Assembly (NCBI RefSeq): GCF_036898825.1
Contig: NZ_JARUND010000001.1
Location: 3,782,001-3,846,000 of the forward strand
Source of the DNA: Streptomyces sp. B21-083
Lineage (GTDB): Bacteria; Actinomycetota; Actinomycetes; Streptomycetales; Streptomycetaceae
DNA: 64,000 nucleotides
Direction of reading: 5' to 3'
Positions 44,356-53,744 of the stretch are shown here, piece by piece. The notes under the pieces are model-generated. The model was not told the origin of the DNA. It saw only the letters and a program-made list of their open reading frames with translations, and did not search any database. A program made the position numbers and the translations under genes. Numbering within the stretch: position 1 is the first letter of the stretch; every line of letters begins with the position of its first letter.

Positions 44356-45288
44356 GTGAGCCAGGCCCTCGACACACCGCCCCAGTCCACGCCACCTTTC
44401 CCAGGCGTCACACAGGCCGGCGACCACCTCACGGCGCTCGCCGTCCGGCACGGCCTGTCGGTCAGCGGCGCCCGTCCCACCCTGCGCACGTACATCAGCC
44501 AGCTGTGGGCACGGCGCCACTTCATCACCGCGTTCGCCACCGCCAAGCTCACCGCCCAGTACAGCCAGGCGAAGCTCGGCCAGGTGTGGCAGGTGATGAC
44601 CCCGCTGCTCAACGCGGCGGTCTACTACTTCATCTTCGGCGTCCTGCTGGGCACCAAGCACGGGGTGCCGGACTACATCCCGTTCCTGGTCACGGGCGTG
44701 TTCATCTGGACGTTCACCCAGAGCTCGATCATGGCGGGCACCCGCGCGATCGCCGGCAACCTCGGTCTCGTCCGGGCCCTGCACTTCCCGCGCGCGGCCC
44801 TGCCGATCTCGTTCTGTATCCAGCAGCTTCAGCAACTGCTGTTCTCGATGGGCGCGCTGATCGTGATCCTGCTCTGCTTCGGGATCCCCGTCACCGCCTC
44901 CTGGCTGCTGGTCATCCCCGCCCTCGTACTCCAGTTCGTGTTCAACGCGGGCGTGTCGATGATCATGGCCCGGATGGGCGCCTCGACGCCGGACATCGCC
45001 CAGCTGATGCCGTTCGTGCTGCGCACCTGGATGTACGTGTCCGGGGTCATGTGGAGCCTCGACAAGCTGGGGAAGAAGGACAACCTGCCGCACGTGGTGG
45101 TGGTGATGCTGGAGACCAACCCGGCGGCGATCTACATCGACCTGATGCGTTTCGCCCTGATCGACAGCTACCACTCCAGCCAGCTCCCGGCGCACGTCTG
45201 GCCGATCGCGGCCGGCTGGGCGCTGCTCGCGGGCGTCGGCGGCTTCATCTACTTCTGGAAGGCTGAGGAGACGTACGGCCGTGGCTGA
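44356..45288 (+). CDS. Polysaccharide/teichoic-acid ABC exporter permease (TagG/Wzm type)
   Basis: 310 residues from GTG 44356. After a cytoplasmic N-terminus comes the ABC-2 signature TAQYSQAKLGQVWQVMTPLL, then six helices (AVYYFIFGVLLG, YIPFLVTGVFIWTF, LLFSMGALIVILLCFGI, LVIPALVLQFVF and others). It moves undecaprenyl-linked polymer across the membrane with the ATPase encoded next; the two genes overlap by 8 nt. Confidence 0.92.
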   Translation: MSQALDTPPQSTPPFPGVTQAGDHLTALAVRHGLSVSGARPTLRTYISQLWARRHFITAFATAKLTAQYSQAKLGQVWQVMTPLLNAAVYYFIFGVLLGTKHGVPDYIPFLVTGVFIWTFTQSSIMAGTRAIAGNLGLVRALHFPRAALPISFCIQQLQQLLFSMGALIVILLCFGIPVTASWLLVIPALVLQFVFNAGVSMIMARMGASTPDIAQLMPFVLRTWMYVSGVMWSLDKLGKKDNLPHVVVVMLETNPAAIYIDLMRFALIDSYHSSQLPAHVWPIAAGWALLAGVGGFIYFWKAEETYGRG

Positions 45289-46093
45289 GAACCCGAACGA
45301 GCAGATTCCCACCGTCGTCGCCAACGGCGTCGACATCGTGTACCGGGTCAACGGCACGGGGGCCGGACGCGGTACCGCGACCGCCGCCCTCAACCGCATG
45401 ATGCGGCGCAAGCAGAGCGAGAAGGCGGCCGGTGTGCGCAAGGTGCACGCCGTCAAGAACGTCTCCTTCGTCGCCTACCGCGGCGAGGCCGTCGGCCTGA
45501 TCGGCACCAACGGCTCCGGCAAGTCCACACTGCTCAAGGCGGTCGCCGGACTGCTGCCCGTGGAGAACGGCAGTATCTTCACGGACGGCCAGCCCTCCCT
45601 CCTCGGCGTCAACGCGGCCCTGATGGGCGACCTGACGGGCGAGCGCAACGTCTACCTCGGCGGTCTCGCGATGGGCATGACCCGCGAGCAGATCAAGGAG
45701 CGCTACCAGGGCATCGTCGACTTCTCGGGGATCAACGAGAAGGGCGACTTCATCACCCTGCCGATGCGGACCTACTCCTCCGGCATGGGCGCCCGGCTGC
45801 GCTTCTCCATCGCCGCCGCCAAGGACCACGACGTACTGCTGATCGACGAGGCGCTGGCCACCGGCGACCGGTCCTTCCAGATGCGCTCCGAGGAACGCAT
45901 CCGCGAGCTGCGCAAGCACGCCGGCACGGTGTTCCTGGTCAGCCACAACAACAAGTCGATCCGCGACACCTGCGACCGCGTCCTGTGGCTGGAACGCGGC
46001 GAGCTGCGCATGGACGGCCCGACGGACGACGTACTGAAGGAGTACGAGGCCTTCACGAACCGCCCGGCGGCCAAGCCCGCCCGCGCCGCCTAG
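45281..46093 (+). CDS. Polysaccharide/teichoic-acid ABC exporter ATPase (TagH/Wzt type)
   Basis: 270 residues from GTG 45281. Walker A LIGTNGSGKST, an LGVNAALMGDLTGERNVYLG block specific to polysaccharide exporters, signature YSSGMGARL, Walker B VLLIDEALATGD and H-loop VFLVSHNN. No C-terminal carbohydrate-binding extension. Its stop codon (46091-46093) lies in a short palindrome shared with the convergent GtrA gene. Confidence 0.93.
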   Translation: MAENPNEQIPTVVANGVDIVYRVNGTGAGRGTATAALNRMMRRKQSEKAAGVRKVHAVKNVSFVAYRGEAVGLIGTNGSGKSTLLKAVAGLLPVENGSIFTDGQPSLLGVNAALMGDLTGERNVYLGGLAMGMTREQIKERYQGIVDFSGINEKGDFITLPMRTYSSGMGARLRFSIAAAKDHDVLLIDEALATGDRSFQMRSEERIRELRKHAGTVFLVSHNNKSIRDTCDRVLWLERGELRMDGPTDDVLKEYEAFTNRPAAKPARAA

Positions 46094-46101
46094 GACAGGT
46101 C

Positions 46102-46545
46102 CTAGTGGCGGAATACCCAGGTGCGGTAGACGAGGAAGCGGAACGCCGAAGCGAGCACGATCGAGACGCCCTTCACCTCATTCGACTCGACCGGGCCATG
46201 CAATCCCAGACCGTGATAACCGATGTAGAACAGCCCGCTTTCCATCGCGATGCCGATCGCGCTGAACACGAAGAACAGCGCGATCTGCTGCCTGGTACGT
46301 GAGGCCCTGTCCCGGTACGTGAAATAGCGGAAGCCCAGATAGTTCGAGCCCATGGCGATGAGGCTGGCCAGCACCGTGGCCGTCATCGCCCGCCAACCGA
46401 GCCCGTGCAGCAGCAGGTTGAAGAACAGGAAGTTCACGAGCACGCCGCTGCCGCCGACGGCCCCGAATTTCACCGCTTCAAGGATTACGCGCCGCACCGA
46501 CCGGACCGAAACGGACGGCCGCTTCTCGGAGACATTCACACTCAC
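46102..46545 (-). CDS. GtrA-family membrane protein
   Basis: I choose GTG 46545 (147 residues, usual for GtrA); the frame is open to TTG 46623. Four helices: FGAVGGSGVLVNFLFFNLLL, ATVLASLIAMGSNYLGF, IALFFVFSAIGIAMESGLFY and VLASAFRFLVY. GtrA-like proteins are thought to flip lipid-linked sugars for surface-polymer modification. A -10-like TAAAGT lies 7 nt before the GTG, suggesting leaderless translation. Ends 8 nt from the convergent exporter ATPase gene. Confidence 0.88.
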   Translation of the reverse strand: MSVNVSEKRPSVSVRSVRRVILEAVKFGAVGGSGVLVNFLFFNLLLHGLGWRAMTATVLASLIAMGSNYLGFRYFTYRDRASRTRQQIALFFVFSAIGIAMESGLFYIGYHGLGLHGPVESNEVKGVSIVLASAFRFLVYRTWVFRH

Positions 46546-46626
46546 GCCCGCGACTTTATCCGAGGTGTCCGGTCTAGCAGAAAAGGGTAAATTCTCTGTC
46601 TGCTTTTCTCTAACAGTTGTCAAGAA

Positions 46627-46665
46627 AACGAGCGCCCCCGGCCGTCACGACCGGGGGCGCTCGTT
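46627..46665 (-). terminator. Rho-independent terminator of the glutamate dehydrogenase gene
   Basis: AACGAGCGCCCCCGG (46627-46641) pairs perfectly with CCGGGGGCGCTCGTT (46651-46665), loop 9 nt. On the minus strand the stem is followed by TTTTCTTG, a U-rich tail. It is 39 nt past the stop codon at 46704. Confidence 0.9.
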
Positions 46666-46704
46666 CACAAACCGCCGTTCACATACCGCCGTTCACGTAC
46701 CGCC
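46663..46704. repeat. Three 14-bp tandem repeats at the gdh 3' end
   Basis: GTTCACAAACCGCC, GTTCACATACCGCC and GTTCACGTACCGCC begin at 46663, 46677 and 46691, ending at the last base of the gdh stop codon. They lie between the gene and its terminator. Confidence 0.85.
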
Positions 46705-49700
46705 TACGAGTGGGCCCGCAGCAGCGTCCGCATCGTGCGCATCGCGACCGACAGGTTCGCCAGGTCGAAGGCGTCCGAGCTCTGGATCTCGTCCAGGGTC
46801 GTGCGCGCCCGACCCAGGAGCGCGGTGTTCTTCTCCTCCCACGCCTTGAAGCGCTGCTCGGGCGTCGACGAGCCGTTGCCGACCGCGAGGACGTCCGCCG
46901 TGAGGGACGCGTGGGCCGCGTACAGGTCCTCACGGATGGAGGCGCGGGCCATGGACTGCCAGCGGTCGGCCCGCGGCAGTTCGATGATGCGGTCCATGAG
47001 CTGGGTGATGTGGAGACGGTCGGCGAGGTCGTAGTAGACCTCGGCGACATCCATCGGGTCGCGGCCCATCCGGTCGGCCACCGAGACGATGTCCAGCGTC
47101 GGGAAGGCGGACGAGAACCCCGCGACCCGGGTGGCGAGTTCGTCGGGGACGCCGGCGCCGGTCAGCTCGTCGTAGATCTCCTGGTACCACTCCAGATCCG
47201 CGCCGCTCAGCAACCTGGCCAGCTGGGACCAGACCTGACCGACCCGCTCACCGAAGAACTCGACGGTCTCCGTGAGTTGCACGGGCTGCGGCCGGTTGTT
47301 GAGCAGCCACCGGGTGCCGCGCTCCACAAGTCGCCGCGAGTGGAGGCGGATCCGGGTCTGGACGGCGGCTTCGACCGTGTTGTCGAGCGCCTCGACCGCG
47401 TCCCACACCGCACTGGAGTTGAAGATCGCGCGAGCCGCGGTCTGCGCCCGCACCACCTCCTCCAGCGAGGCACCGGTCTCCTCACGCAGCCGGTGCAGGA
47501 AGCTCGTACCGCCCGTGTTGACCGTGTCGTTGACGAGTACGGTCGTGATGATCTCGCGGCGCAGCGCGTGCCCGGCGATCTGCTCGGGGAACTTCTTGCG
47601 CAGCGCGCTCGGGAAGTAGGCGTCCAACAGGCGCCGCAGGTACGGGTCTTCGGGCAGCGAGGTACGCAGCAGCTCGTCCGAGACCGTGATCTTCGTGTAC
47701 GCGAGGAGCACGGCCGTCTCCGGACCGGTCAACCCCTGCCCGGTGTTCAGCCGTTCACGGATCTGCCGGTCGGTCGGCAGGAACTCGATGGCCCGGTCCA
47801 GATGACCTTCGCGCACCAGGTGGCGCATGAAGCGCTGCTGGGCGTGGAGCATGTCCGGTGACTGGGCGAGGGCGTTGGCGATGGCCGTGTTCTGCGCGTA
47901 GTTGTTGCGCAGGACGAGTCCGCCGACCTCGTCGGTCATCTGGGCGAGCAGCTTGTTGCGCTGCTTGACGGTCATGTCACCTTCGGTGACAAGGGAGTTG
48001 AGCAGAATCTTGATGTTCACCTCGTGGTCGGAGGTGTCCACACCCGCGCTGTTGTCGATGGCGTCGGTGTTGATCTTCCCGCCGCGCTGCGCGAACTCGA
48101 TTCGCCCGAGCTGGGTGAGCCCGAGGTTGCCGCCCTCACCGACGACCCTGACGCGCAGGTCGCCGCCGTCGACACGGATGGCGTCGTTGGCCTTGTCACC
48201 GACGTCCGCGTGCGACTCCGTACTCGACTTGACGTACGTGCCGATGCCGCCGTTCCACAGCAGGTCGACCGGCGCCTGGAGGATCGCCTTCATCAGGTCG
48301 GCCGGGGTCATCTTGCCGACGGCGCCCTCGATGCCGAGCGCCTCGCGGATGTGCGAGTTGACCGGGATGGCCTTGGCGGTGCGGGGGAAGATGCCGCCCC
48401 CGGGGGAGAGCAACTGGCTGTCGTACTCCGCCCAGCTGGACCTCGGCAGCTCGAACAGACGCCGCCGCTCGGCGTACGACGTGGCCGCGTCGGGCTTCGG
48501 GTCGATGAAGATGTGCCGGTGGTCGAAGGCGGCGACGAGCCGGATGTGCTCGCTCAGCAGCATCCCGTTGCCGAACACGTCACCGCTCATGTCACCGACG
48601 CCCACGACGGTGAAGTCCTCGCTCTGGGTGTCGACGCCCAGCTCACGGAAGTGCCGCTTGACGGACTCCCAGGCGCCGCGCGCGGTGATGCCCATGCCCT
48701 TGTGGTCGTACCCGGCCGAGCCGCCCGACGCGAAGGCGTCCCCGAGCCAGAAGTTGTACGACTGGGCGACCTCGTTGGCGATGTCCGAGAACGTCGCCGT
48801 GCCCTTGTCGGCGGCGACGACGAGATAGGTGTCGTCCTCGTCGTGCCGTACGACGTCGGCGGGCGGCACGACCTCGCCGGCCACCAGGTTGTCGGTGATG
48901 TCGAGGAGCGCCGAGATGAACGTCTTGTAGCTCCTGACCCCCTCGGCGAGCCACGCGTCCCGGTCCACACTCGGATCCGGCAGCTGCTTGGCGACGAACC
49001 CGCCCTTGGCGCCGACCGGCACGATGACGGTGTTCTTCACCATCTGCGCCTTGACCAGCCCGAGGATCTCGGTACGGAAGTCCTCGCGCCGGTCCGACCA
49101 GCGCAGCCCGCCGCGCGCGACCTTCCCGAACCGCAGATGGACGCCTTCCACCTTCGGCGAGTAGACCCAGATCTCGTACGCCGGACGCGGCGCGGGCAGG
49201 TCAGGGATGGCCTGCGGGTCGAACTTCATGGAGACGTAGTCGTGCGGTTTGCCGCCCGCGCGCTCCTGGTAGAAGTTCGTCCGGAGGGTCGCCTTGATGA
49301 CGGTGAGGAAGGACCGCAGGATGCGGTCCTCGTCGAGGGAGGCCACCTGGTCGAGGGCCGCGTCCAGCTCCTCCGTGAGGGCGTCGGTCAGCTCGACGCC
49401 CGCCCGCTGCCGCTCCGGCGACATCCGCGCCTCGAACAGCGACACGAGCAGCCGGGTGGTGTGGACGTTGTTGCGGAGGGTGTCCTCCATGTAGTCCTGG
49501 CTGAACGTGGAACCCGCCTGCCGCAGGTACTTCGCGTACGCCCGCAGCACCAGCGCCTGACGCCAGTCGAGGCCGGCGCTCAGCACCAGCGCGTTGAAGC
49601 CGTCGTTCTCGGCCTGGCCGGTCCAGGTGGCCGAGAAAGCCTCCTGGAAACGCTCGCGGCCGTCGTCCCCGAGATAATCCCCGCCGCCGCTCAGCGACTT

Positions 49701-51677
49701 GGGCAACCGGAGCCCGAAGTCGTAGATCCAGGCGGTGCTCCGGTCCGAGCAGCGCAGCTCGTACGGCCGCTCGTCGATCACCTCGACGCCGAGCCGGTTG
49801 AGGACGGGGAGCACGGCGGACAGCGAGACGGACTCGCCGGTGCGGTAGATCTTGAAGCGGCGCTCACCGGGCACGGCGTTCACCGGCTCGTAGAGGCTCA
49901 GCGCGAAGTTCGTGCCGACGCCCAGCTTTTCCAGGTGGACCAGGTCGGCGACGGCTGCGCGCGGGGTGTGGTCGGCCTTGTAACCCTCGGGGAAGGCGTT
50001 CCCGTACCGGCGCAGCAGCTCGGCCGCGCGCTCCTCGCCGCACTCGGCGTTGAGCGCCTCCGCGAAACCGTCGGCCCAGGAGCGGGCGGCCTCGACGAGA
50101 CGTGCCTCGATGCGTTCCTTGTCCTGGTCGGACAGCTGCGGCAGTTCGGTGCCCTGCGGAACCCGGACGACGAAGTGCAGCCGCGACAGGATGGATTCGG
50201 TGTTCCAGGCGGTGAAGTCGACGCTGGTGCCGCCGAGTTCCTCCTTCAGGATGTCGATGATCCGCAGCCGTACGCCGGTGGTGTACCGGTCGCGGGGCAG
50301 ATAGACGAGGGCGGAGTAGTAACGCCCGTACTCGTCCTGACGGAGGTAGAGCCGCAGCCGGCGCCGCTCCTGGAGGTAGAGCACCGAGGTGACGATCGCC
50401 CGGAGTTCGTCGGGCGGCGTCTGGAAGATCTCGTCGCGCGGGTAGGTCTCCATGATCTGGAGCAGGTCGCGCCCGTCGTGGCTGTTGGGCCCGAACCCGG
50501 CACCCCGCAGCACCTCGTCGACCTTGCGGCGGACGACGGGCACCCGGCGTACGGACTCGGTGTAGGCGGCGGAGGAGAACAGCCCCAGGAACCGCCGCTC
50601 ACCGACGACGTCACCGTTCTCGTCGAACTTCTTGACCCCGACGTAGTCGAGATACGACGGCCGGTGCACCGTGGCGCGGCTGTTGGCCTTCGTCAGCACG
50701 AGGAGCTTGTGCTCGCGGGCCTTGGCCCGGGCGTCGGCGGGCAGCCGCTCGAAGGACGGGCTGACCGGATGGCCCTCGTCCTCGGAGTGGTGCGGATCGG
50801 CCCGCAGGATGCCGAGCCCGGTCCCGGGCACGGCGGCCAGCGAGTCGTCCCCGCGCAGTTCGTACTCGCGGTAGCCGAGGAAGGTGAAGTGGTCCTGCGC
50901 CAGCCAGCGCAGCAGTTCGCGCGCCTCCTCGACGTCCTGGTCGACCAGGTCGTCGGCGGTCGGCTCCTTGGGCAGTTCCTCGGCGATGCGCAGCGCGGCC
51001 TCACGCATCTTGTCCCAGTCCTCGACGGCCTCACGGGTGTCGGACAGCACGCGCAGCAGGTCGTTGGTGATCTGCTTCAGATCGGCGCGGTCGGTCTCGC
51101 GGTCGATCTCGACGTGGATCCACGACTCGACGTGCGCGTCGTGCGGCAGCTCGGCGCTCCCGCCCACCGCACTCCCGGCGACGGGGGCGGGCAGCACCTC
51201 GATGAGCCGGCCGGTGAGGTCCCGTCGTACGACGAACTGCGGATGGATGACGAGATGGATGCCGCGACCCTGCCGGGACAGTTCGTTGGTGACCGAGTCG
51301 ACGAGGAAGGGCATGTCGTCGGTCACGACCTCGACGACGGAGTGGCTGCACGTCCAGCCGTTCTCCTCGACGGTCGGGGTGTGCACCCGCACGCTCGCCG
51401 TGCCCTGCGGACGGGTCGCGCCCAGCCGGTAGTGCGAGAAGGCCGCGCCGAAGACATCGTCCGGTTCGCGGCCGAGGAGGTCCTCCGGGGCGGTGTGCAG
51501 GTAGTAGCGCTGGAGGAACGCGAGCACGGTGTCGTGGTCCGGGGTGCCGGGGTCTCCGCCGGGCATGGTCGCACGTGTCGTCCCGGTCGGTAGGTGCCCC
51601 CCGACCGGGCTGTTCTCAGCTACCCGGGCGGCCCTTTCGAGCAGCTCGGCCTTGGCTTCGTCCAGCTTGGTCTGCAT
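46704..51677 (-). CDS. gdh: NAD-specific glutamate dehydrogenase, large (180-kDa) type
   Basis: 1657 residues from ATG 51677, matching the large catabolic GDH described in S. clavuligerus. It deaminates glutamate to 2-oxoglutarate in the cytoplasm. The N-terminal third is regulatory (SHSVVEVVTDDMPFLVDSVT). The catalytic core has SPKVEGVHLRFGKVARGGLRWSDR, VPVGAKGGFVAKQLP with a catalytic lysine, and GIGTYVKSS; the NAD domain has GVGDMSGDVFGNGMLLS. A terminator follows it directly. Transcribed alone, with a 462-nt upstream spacer. Confidence 0.95.
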   Translation of the reverse strand: MQTKLDEAKAELLERAARVAENSPVGGHLPTGTTRATMPGGDPGTPDHDTVLAFLQRYYLHTAPEDLLGREPDDVFGAAFSHYRLGATRPQGTASVRVHTPTVEENGWTCSHSVVEVVTDDMPFLVDSVTNELSRQGRGIHLVIHPQFVVRRDLTGRLIEVLPAPVAGSAVGGSAELPHDAHVESWIHVEIDRETDRADLKQITNDLLRVLSDTREAVEDWDKMREAALRIAEELPKEPTADDLVDQDVEEARELLRWLAQDHFTFLGYREYELRGDDSLAAVPGTGLGILRADPHHSEDEGHPVSPSFERLPADARAKAREHKLLVLTKANSRATVHRPSYLDYVGVKKFDENGDVVGERRFLGLFSSAAYTESVRRVPVVRRKVDEVLRGAGFGPNSHDGRDLLQIMETYPRDEIFQTPPDELRAIVTSVLYLQERRRLRLYLRQDEYGRYYSALVYLPRDRYTTGVRLRIIDILKEELGGTSVDFTAWNTESILSRLHFVVRVPQGTELPQLSDQDKERIEARLVEAARSWADGFAEALNAECGEERAAELLRRYGNAFPEGYKADHTPRAAVADLVHLEKLGVGTNFALSLYEPVNAVPGERRFKIYRTGESVSLSAVLPVLNRLGVEVIDERPYELRCSDRSTAWIYDFGLRLPKSLSGGGDYLGDDGRERFQEAFSATWTGQAENDGFNALVLSAGLDWRQALVLRAYAKYLRQAGSTFSQDYMEDTLRNNVHTTRLLVSLFEARMSPERQRAGVELTDALTEELDAALDQVASLDEDRILRSFLTVIKATLRTNFYQERAGGKPHDYVSMKFDPQAIPDLPAPRPAYEIWVYSPKVEGVHLRFGKVARGGLRWSDRREDFRTEILGLVKAQMVKNTVIVPVGAKGGFVAKQLPDPSVDRDAWLAEGVRSYKTFISALLDITDNLVAGEVVPPADVVRHDEDDTYLVVAADKGTATFSDIANEVAQSYNFWLGDAFASGGSAGYDHKGMGITARGAWESVKRHFRELGVDTQSEDFTVVGVGDMSGDVFGNGMLLSEHIRLVAAFDHRHIFIDPKPDAATSYAERRRLFELPRSSWAEYDSQLLSPGGGIFPRTAKAIPVNSHIREALGIEGAVGKMTPADLMKAILQAPVDLLWNGGIGTYVKSSTESHADVGDKANDAIRVDGGDLRVRVVGEGGNLGLTQLGRIEFAQRGGKINTDAIDNSAGVDTSDHEVNIKILLNSLVTEGDMTVKQRNKLLAQMTDEVGGLVLRNNYAQNTAIANALAQSPDMLHAQQRFMRHLVREGHLDRAIEFLPTDRQIRERLNTGQGLTGPETAVLLAYTKITVSDELLRTSLPEDPYLRRLLDAYFPSALRKKFPEQIAGHALRREIITTVLVNDTVNTGGTSFLHRLREETGASLEEVVRAQTAARAIFNSSAVWDAVEALDNTVEAAVQTRIRLHSRRLVERGTRWLLNNRPQPVQLTETVEFFGERVGQVWSQLARLLSGADLEWYQEIYDELTGAGVPDELATRVAGFSSAFPTLDIVSVADRMGRDPMDVAEVYYDLADRLHITQLMDRIIELPRADRWQSMARASIREDLYAAHASLTADVLAVGNGSSTPEQRFKAWEEKNTALLGRARTTLDEIQSSDAFDLANLSVAMRTMRTLLRAHS

Positions 51678-52139
51678 TGTCCTCTGACTCCTGTCGCGCG
51701 CCGTTGCGTGACGTAGAAGGAAGTACGGTCCCTCCCGCGGTACAACGCCTCGACGCGGGGTCTCCGGTCTGTTCCGACGCTATGCCGCAAGGGGGGAAGA
51801 GCGGTGGGTTATCAGCCATTCTCGGCACCCCGGCGGAGTGTGACGCTGCTCTCGGCAACGCCGGTCCGTGGGATGCGTACGGCGTCCTGGGAACCCTCGG
51901 GGTTCCGTCCCGCCCGCGCCGACCAGCGATCGCCACCCGGGCACGGATGTGGTCCGTGCATTCCGGGCGCAAGGCAGGGACGACTGCGCCCCCGCGACAT
52001 ATCGCGCTGATCACGCCACCAGGCTATCGCTCATGACGGGGGCCACGTCATGCGCCATTTGTGTACAAAAACAGGTCGGCAAGTTTGCCAGTCTGCACAG
52101 TGGAGAAAAAGGGACGTCTTCAAACACCCCGAACGACGA
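51678..52139. other. Gene-free spacer upstream of gdh
   Basis: 462 nt between gdh and the HAD gene, both on the minus strand. CATGACG (52032-52038) and CGTCATG (52046-52052) form a 7-bp dyad with 7-nt spacer. GGCAA-GT-TTGCC (52078-52089) is another dyad. The promoter of gdh must be here, but no convincing -10/-35 pair or coding ORF is seen. Confidence 0.45.
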
Positions 52140-52805
52140 CTACGCGGCCAGCCGCTCGGCCTCGGCGACCGCCTCCGCCAGGCTGTCCACCACCGGCACG
52201 CCCACCTCTTCGAGGCTGGCCCGGCCATGGGAGCCACCGGTGTAGAGCACGGCCAGCGCACCCACGTGCAGGGCGGCGATCGCATCGTCGGCGGCATCCC
52301 CGATGACCACCGTGCGCGCGGCCTCGACGCCGGTGAGGGCCCCGAGATGGCGCACCATGTGCTCGGCCTTGCTGCCACCGGAGGGCCCGGTCCGCCCGTC
52401 GACCCGGACGAAGTGCGGCTCGATCCCGAATCCCCTGACCAGCGGGACGAGATCGGCATGCCCGTACATGCTGAGAATGGACTGGCTGCGCCCCGCCGAC
52501 TGCCACCCCGCCAACAGCTCCCGCGCACCCACGGCAAGCTCACACGCCACCCGGTGCTCCGCGTAGTACCGGTGGAAGATCTCGTCCATGACAGCCCACT
52601 CGGCGTCCGTGGGCAGCCGCCCGAGCAGCCGCTCGTAGAACCTCGGCACCGGCACGCAGTACAGCTGCCTGTACTGCGCCAGCGTGATCGGCGCCAGGCC
52701 CAACTCGGCGAACGCGGCGTTCGTCGCCCCTATGACGGCGTCGGTGTCATGGAACAGGGTCCCGTTCCAGTCCCACACGATGTGCGCCGTTCCGTGCTTC
52801 CCCAT
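52140..52805 (-). CDS. HAD-family hydrolase
   Basis: 221 residues from ATG 52805. The nucleophile motif is VWDWNGTLFHDT near the N-terminus, in which the second residue of the usual DxD appears as D-W-N (DWNGTL). Motif II is ILSMYGH, the lysine is in GSKAEHMV, and motif III is VVIGDAADDAIAA. A helical cap (about 20-95) suits a phosphoglycolate-phosphatase-like enzyme. The DxN form is also known in active HADs. Substrate unknown. The frame continues to 52904 through dispersed-repeat sequence. Confidence 0.85.
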   Translation of the reverse strand: MGKHGTAHIVWDWNGTLFHDTDAVIGATNAAFAELGLAPITLAQYRQLYCVPVPRFYERLLGRLPTDAEWAVMDEIFHRYYAEHRVACELAVGARELLAGWQSAGRSQSILSMYGHADLVPLVRGFGIEPHFVRVDGRTGPSGGSKAEHMVRHLGALTGVEAARTVVIGDAADDAIAALHVGALAVLYTGGSHGRASLEEVGVPVVDSLAEAVAEAERLAA

Positions 52806-52844
52806 AAAGAGAAAGTACCCCTCACCCCGGCCCCCGACCCGCAC

Positions 52845-52885
52845 TTTCAGCCCGTCCGGCGTCTGAGGAGGAGCACCTTCGGGGC
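52845..52885. repeat. Dispersed Streptomyces repeat, partial copy
   Basis: TTCAGCCCGTCCGGCGTCTG followed by AGGAGGAGCACCTTCGGGG. It matches the first part of the copies at 24172 and 58247 and lies between the HAD gene and the next gene upstream. Confidence 0.7.
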
Positions 52886-52917
52886 GAGACGACCCACCGC
52901 CCACCCCACCTCACCGC

Positions 52918-53433
52918 TCACCCCAACAACGCCACCAACTGAGGAATCTCCTGTGTGGCGTACCAGAGCAGCTCATGATCCTCAGCCCCGTCCACCGTGA
53001 ACTGCGCATCGTCATCCCCCCGATCCGCCGCCCCCAACGCCGCCGCGGCCGCCGCGACATCCCCCTCCGCATCCCCGGCGTCGACATGCACAGCCGCCGC
53101 CTTCCCCAACGACACAGGCCCCCCGACCCGCACCTCACCCAGCGCGCCCGGATCAAGCCCCCGGTCGGGGTCGGCGACCGCCACCCCGTCCGCGACCTCC
53201 AGGGCGACGACCACACGCCGACGCATCACCTCCGGCTGCATCGCGAGCAGCCGCAGCGACGCGAGCGCGGCCCGATTCAGCGCCGAGTACTCCAGTTCCT
53301 CGATGTCGTCGGACAGATACCACTCGCGCAACGCGGGCGTGACGGCGTACGCGACGAACCGCCCCGCCCCCAACTCACCCGTCTTGTACGCCTCGGCAAG
53401 GCCGGGGAGGGTCAGAGGGACGTAGACGCGCAT
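52918..53433 (-). CDS. DUF6912-like conserved protein
   Basis: 171 residues from ATG 53433 (MRVYVPLTLPGLAEAYKTGE), no signal or membrane segment. It has LREWYLSDDIEELEYSALNR and ends DAEDHELLWYATQE-like (AEDHELLWYATQEIPQLVAL). This matches a conserved actinobacterial protein I recall as DUF6912, commonly near secA. Function unknown. The alanine-rich middle (VAAAAAALGAADRG) is poorly conserved. Confidence 0.8.
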   Translation of the reverse strand: MRVYVPLTLPGLAEAYKTGELGAGRFVAYAVTPALREWYLSDDIEELEYSALNRAALASLRLLAMQPEVMRRRVVVALEVADGVAVADPDRGLDPGALGEVRVGGPVSLGKAAAVHVDAGDAEGDVAAAAAALGAADRGDDDAQFTVDGAEDHELLWYATQEIPQLVALLG

Positions 53434-53744
53434 AACTGACCGCTTTCGTAGTTCGTAGAAGGCGTTTCCGACGGCCCGGGAAGGCCCTCAGGATACGTCG
53501 CGGCGTCCCCTTTCGAGTCCCCGCTCAGGCTTCTCCGGAGGTCAACAGTGCTCCTCGAAATTCACCCCGCCCACGGCTCCCACCAGGTCTTTACCCTCCG
53601 AGGATCACCCTGATAAGTGAACCTCCGACCCCCTCGATCCGCGCTCCGTCTCTCCTTGCATGCGACTGGTTACCCCCCGTACAAGATCCCCAACAGAAAG
53701 TTACTGCCCGGTATCTGGCCGGGCCTCGAGAACGGGGACATTCC
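53434..53744. other. Gene-free spacer between divergent DUF6912 and Rv3235-like genes
   Basis: 311 nt. A short hairpin GCCCGG-N7-CCGGGC is at 53706-53724, 20 nt upstream of the ATG at 53745, where it could affect translation start. AACGGGGA at about 53731 may serve as weak ribosome site. No coding ORF is supported. Confidence 0.45.

Noticed and set aside
46663..46704. GTTCAC repeats as a PhoP box
   Set aside because: PhoP boxes use 11-nt repeat units; here the period is 14 and the site is at the 3' end of gdh next to its terminator, not in a promoter.
48024..51593. 1189-codon plus-strand frame opposite gdh
   Set aside because: Antisense shadow of the strongly conserved glutamate dehydrogenase.
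51616..52014. 132-codon minus-strand frame between gdh and the HAD gene
   Set aside because: It overlaps the gdh start, has no ribosome site and no recognisable features.
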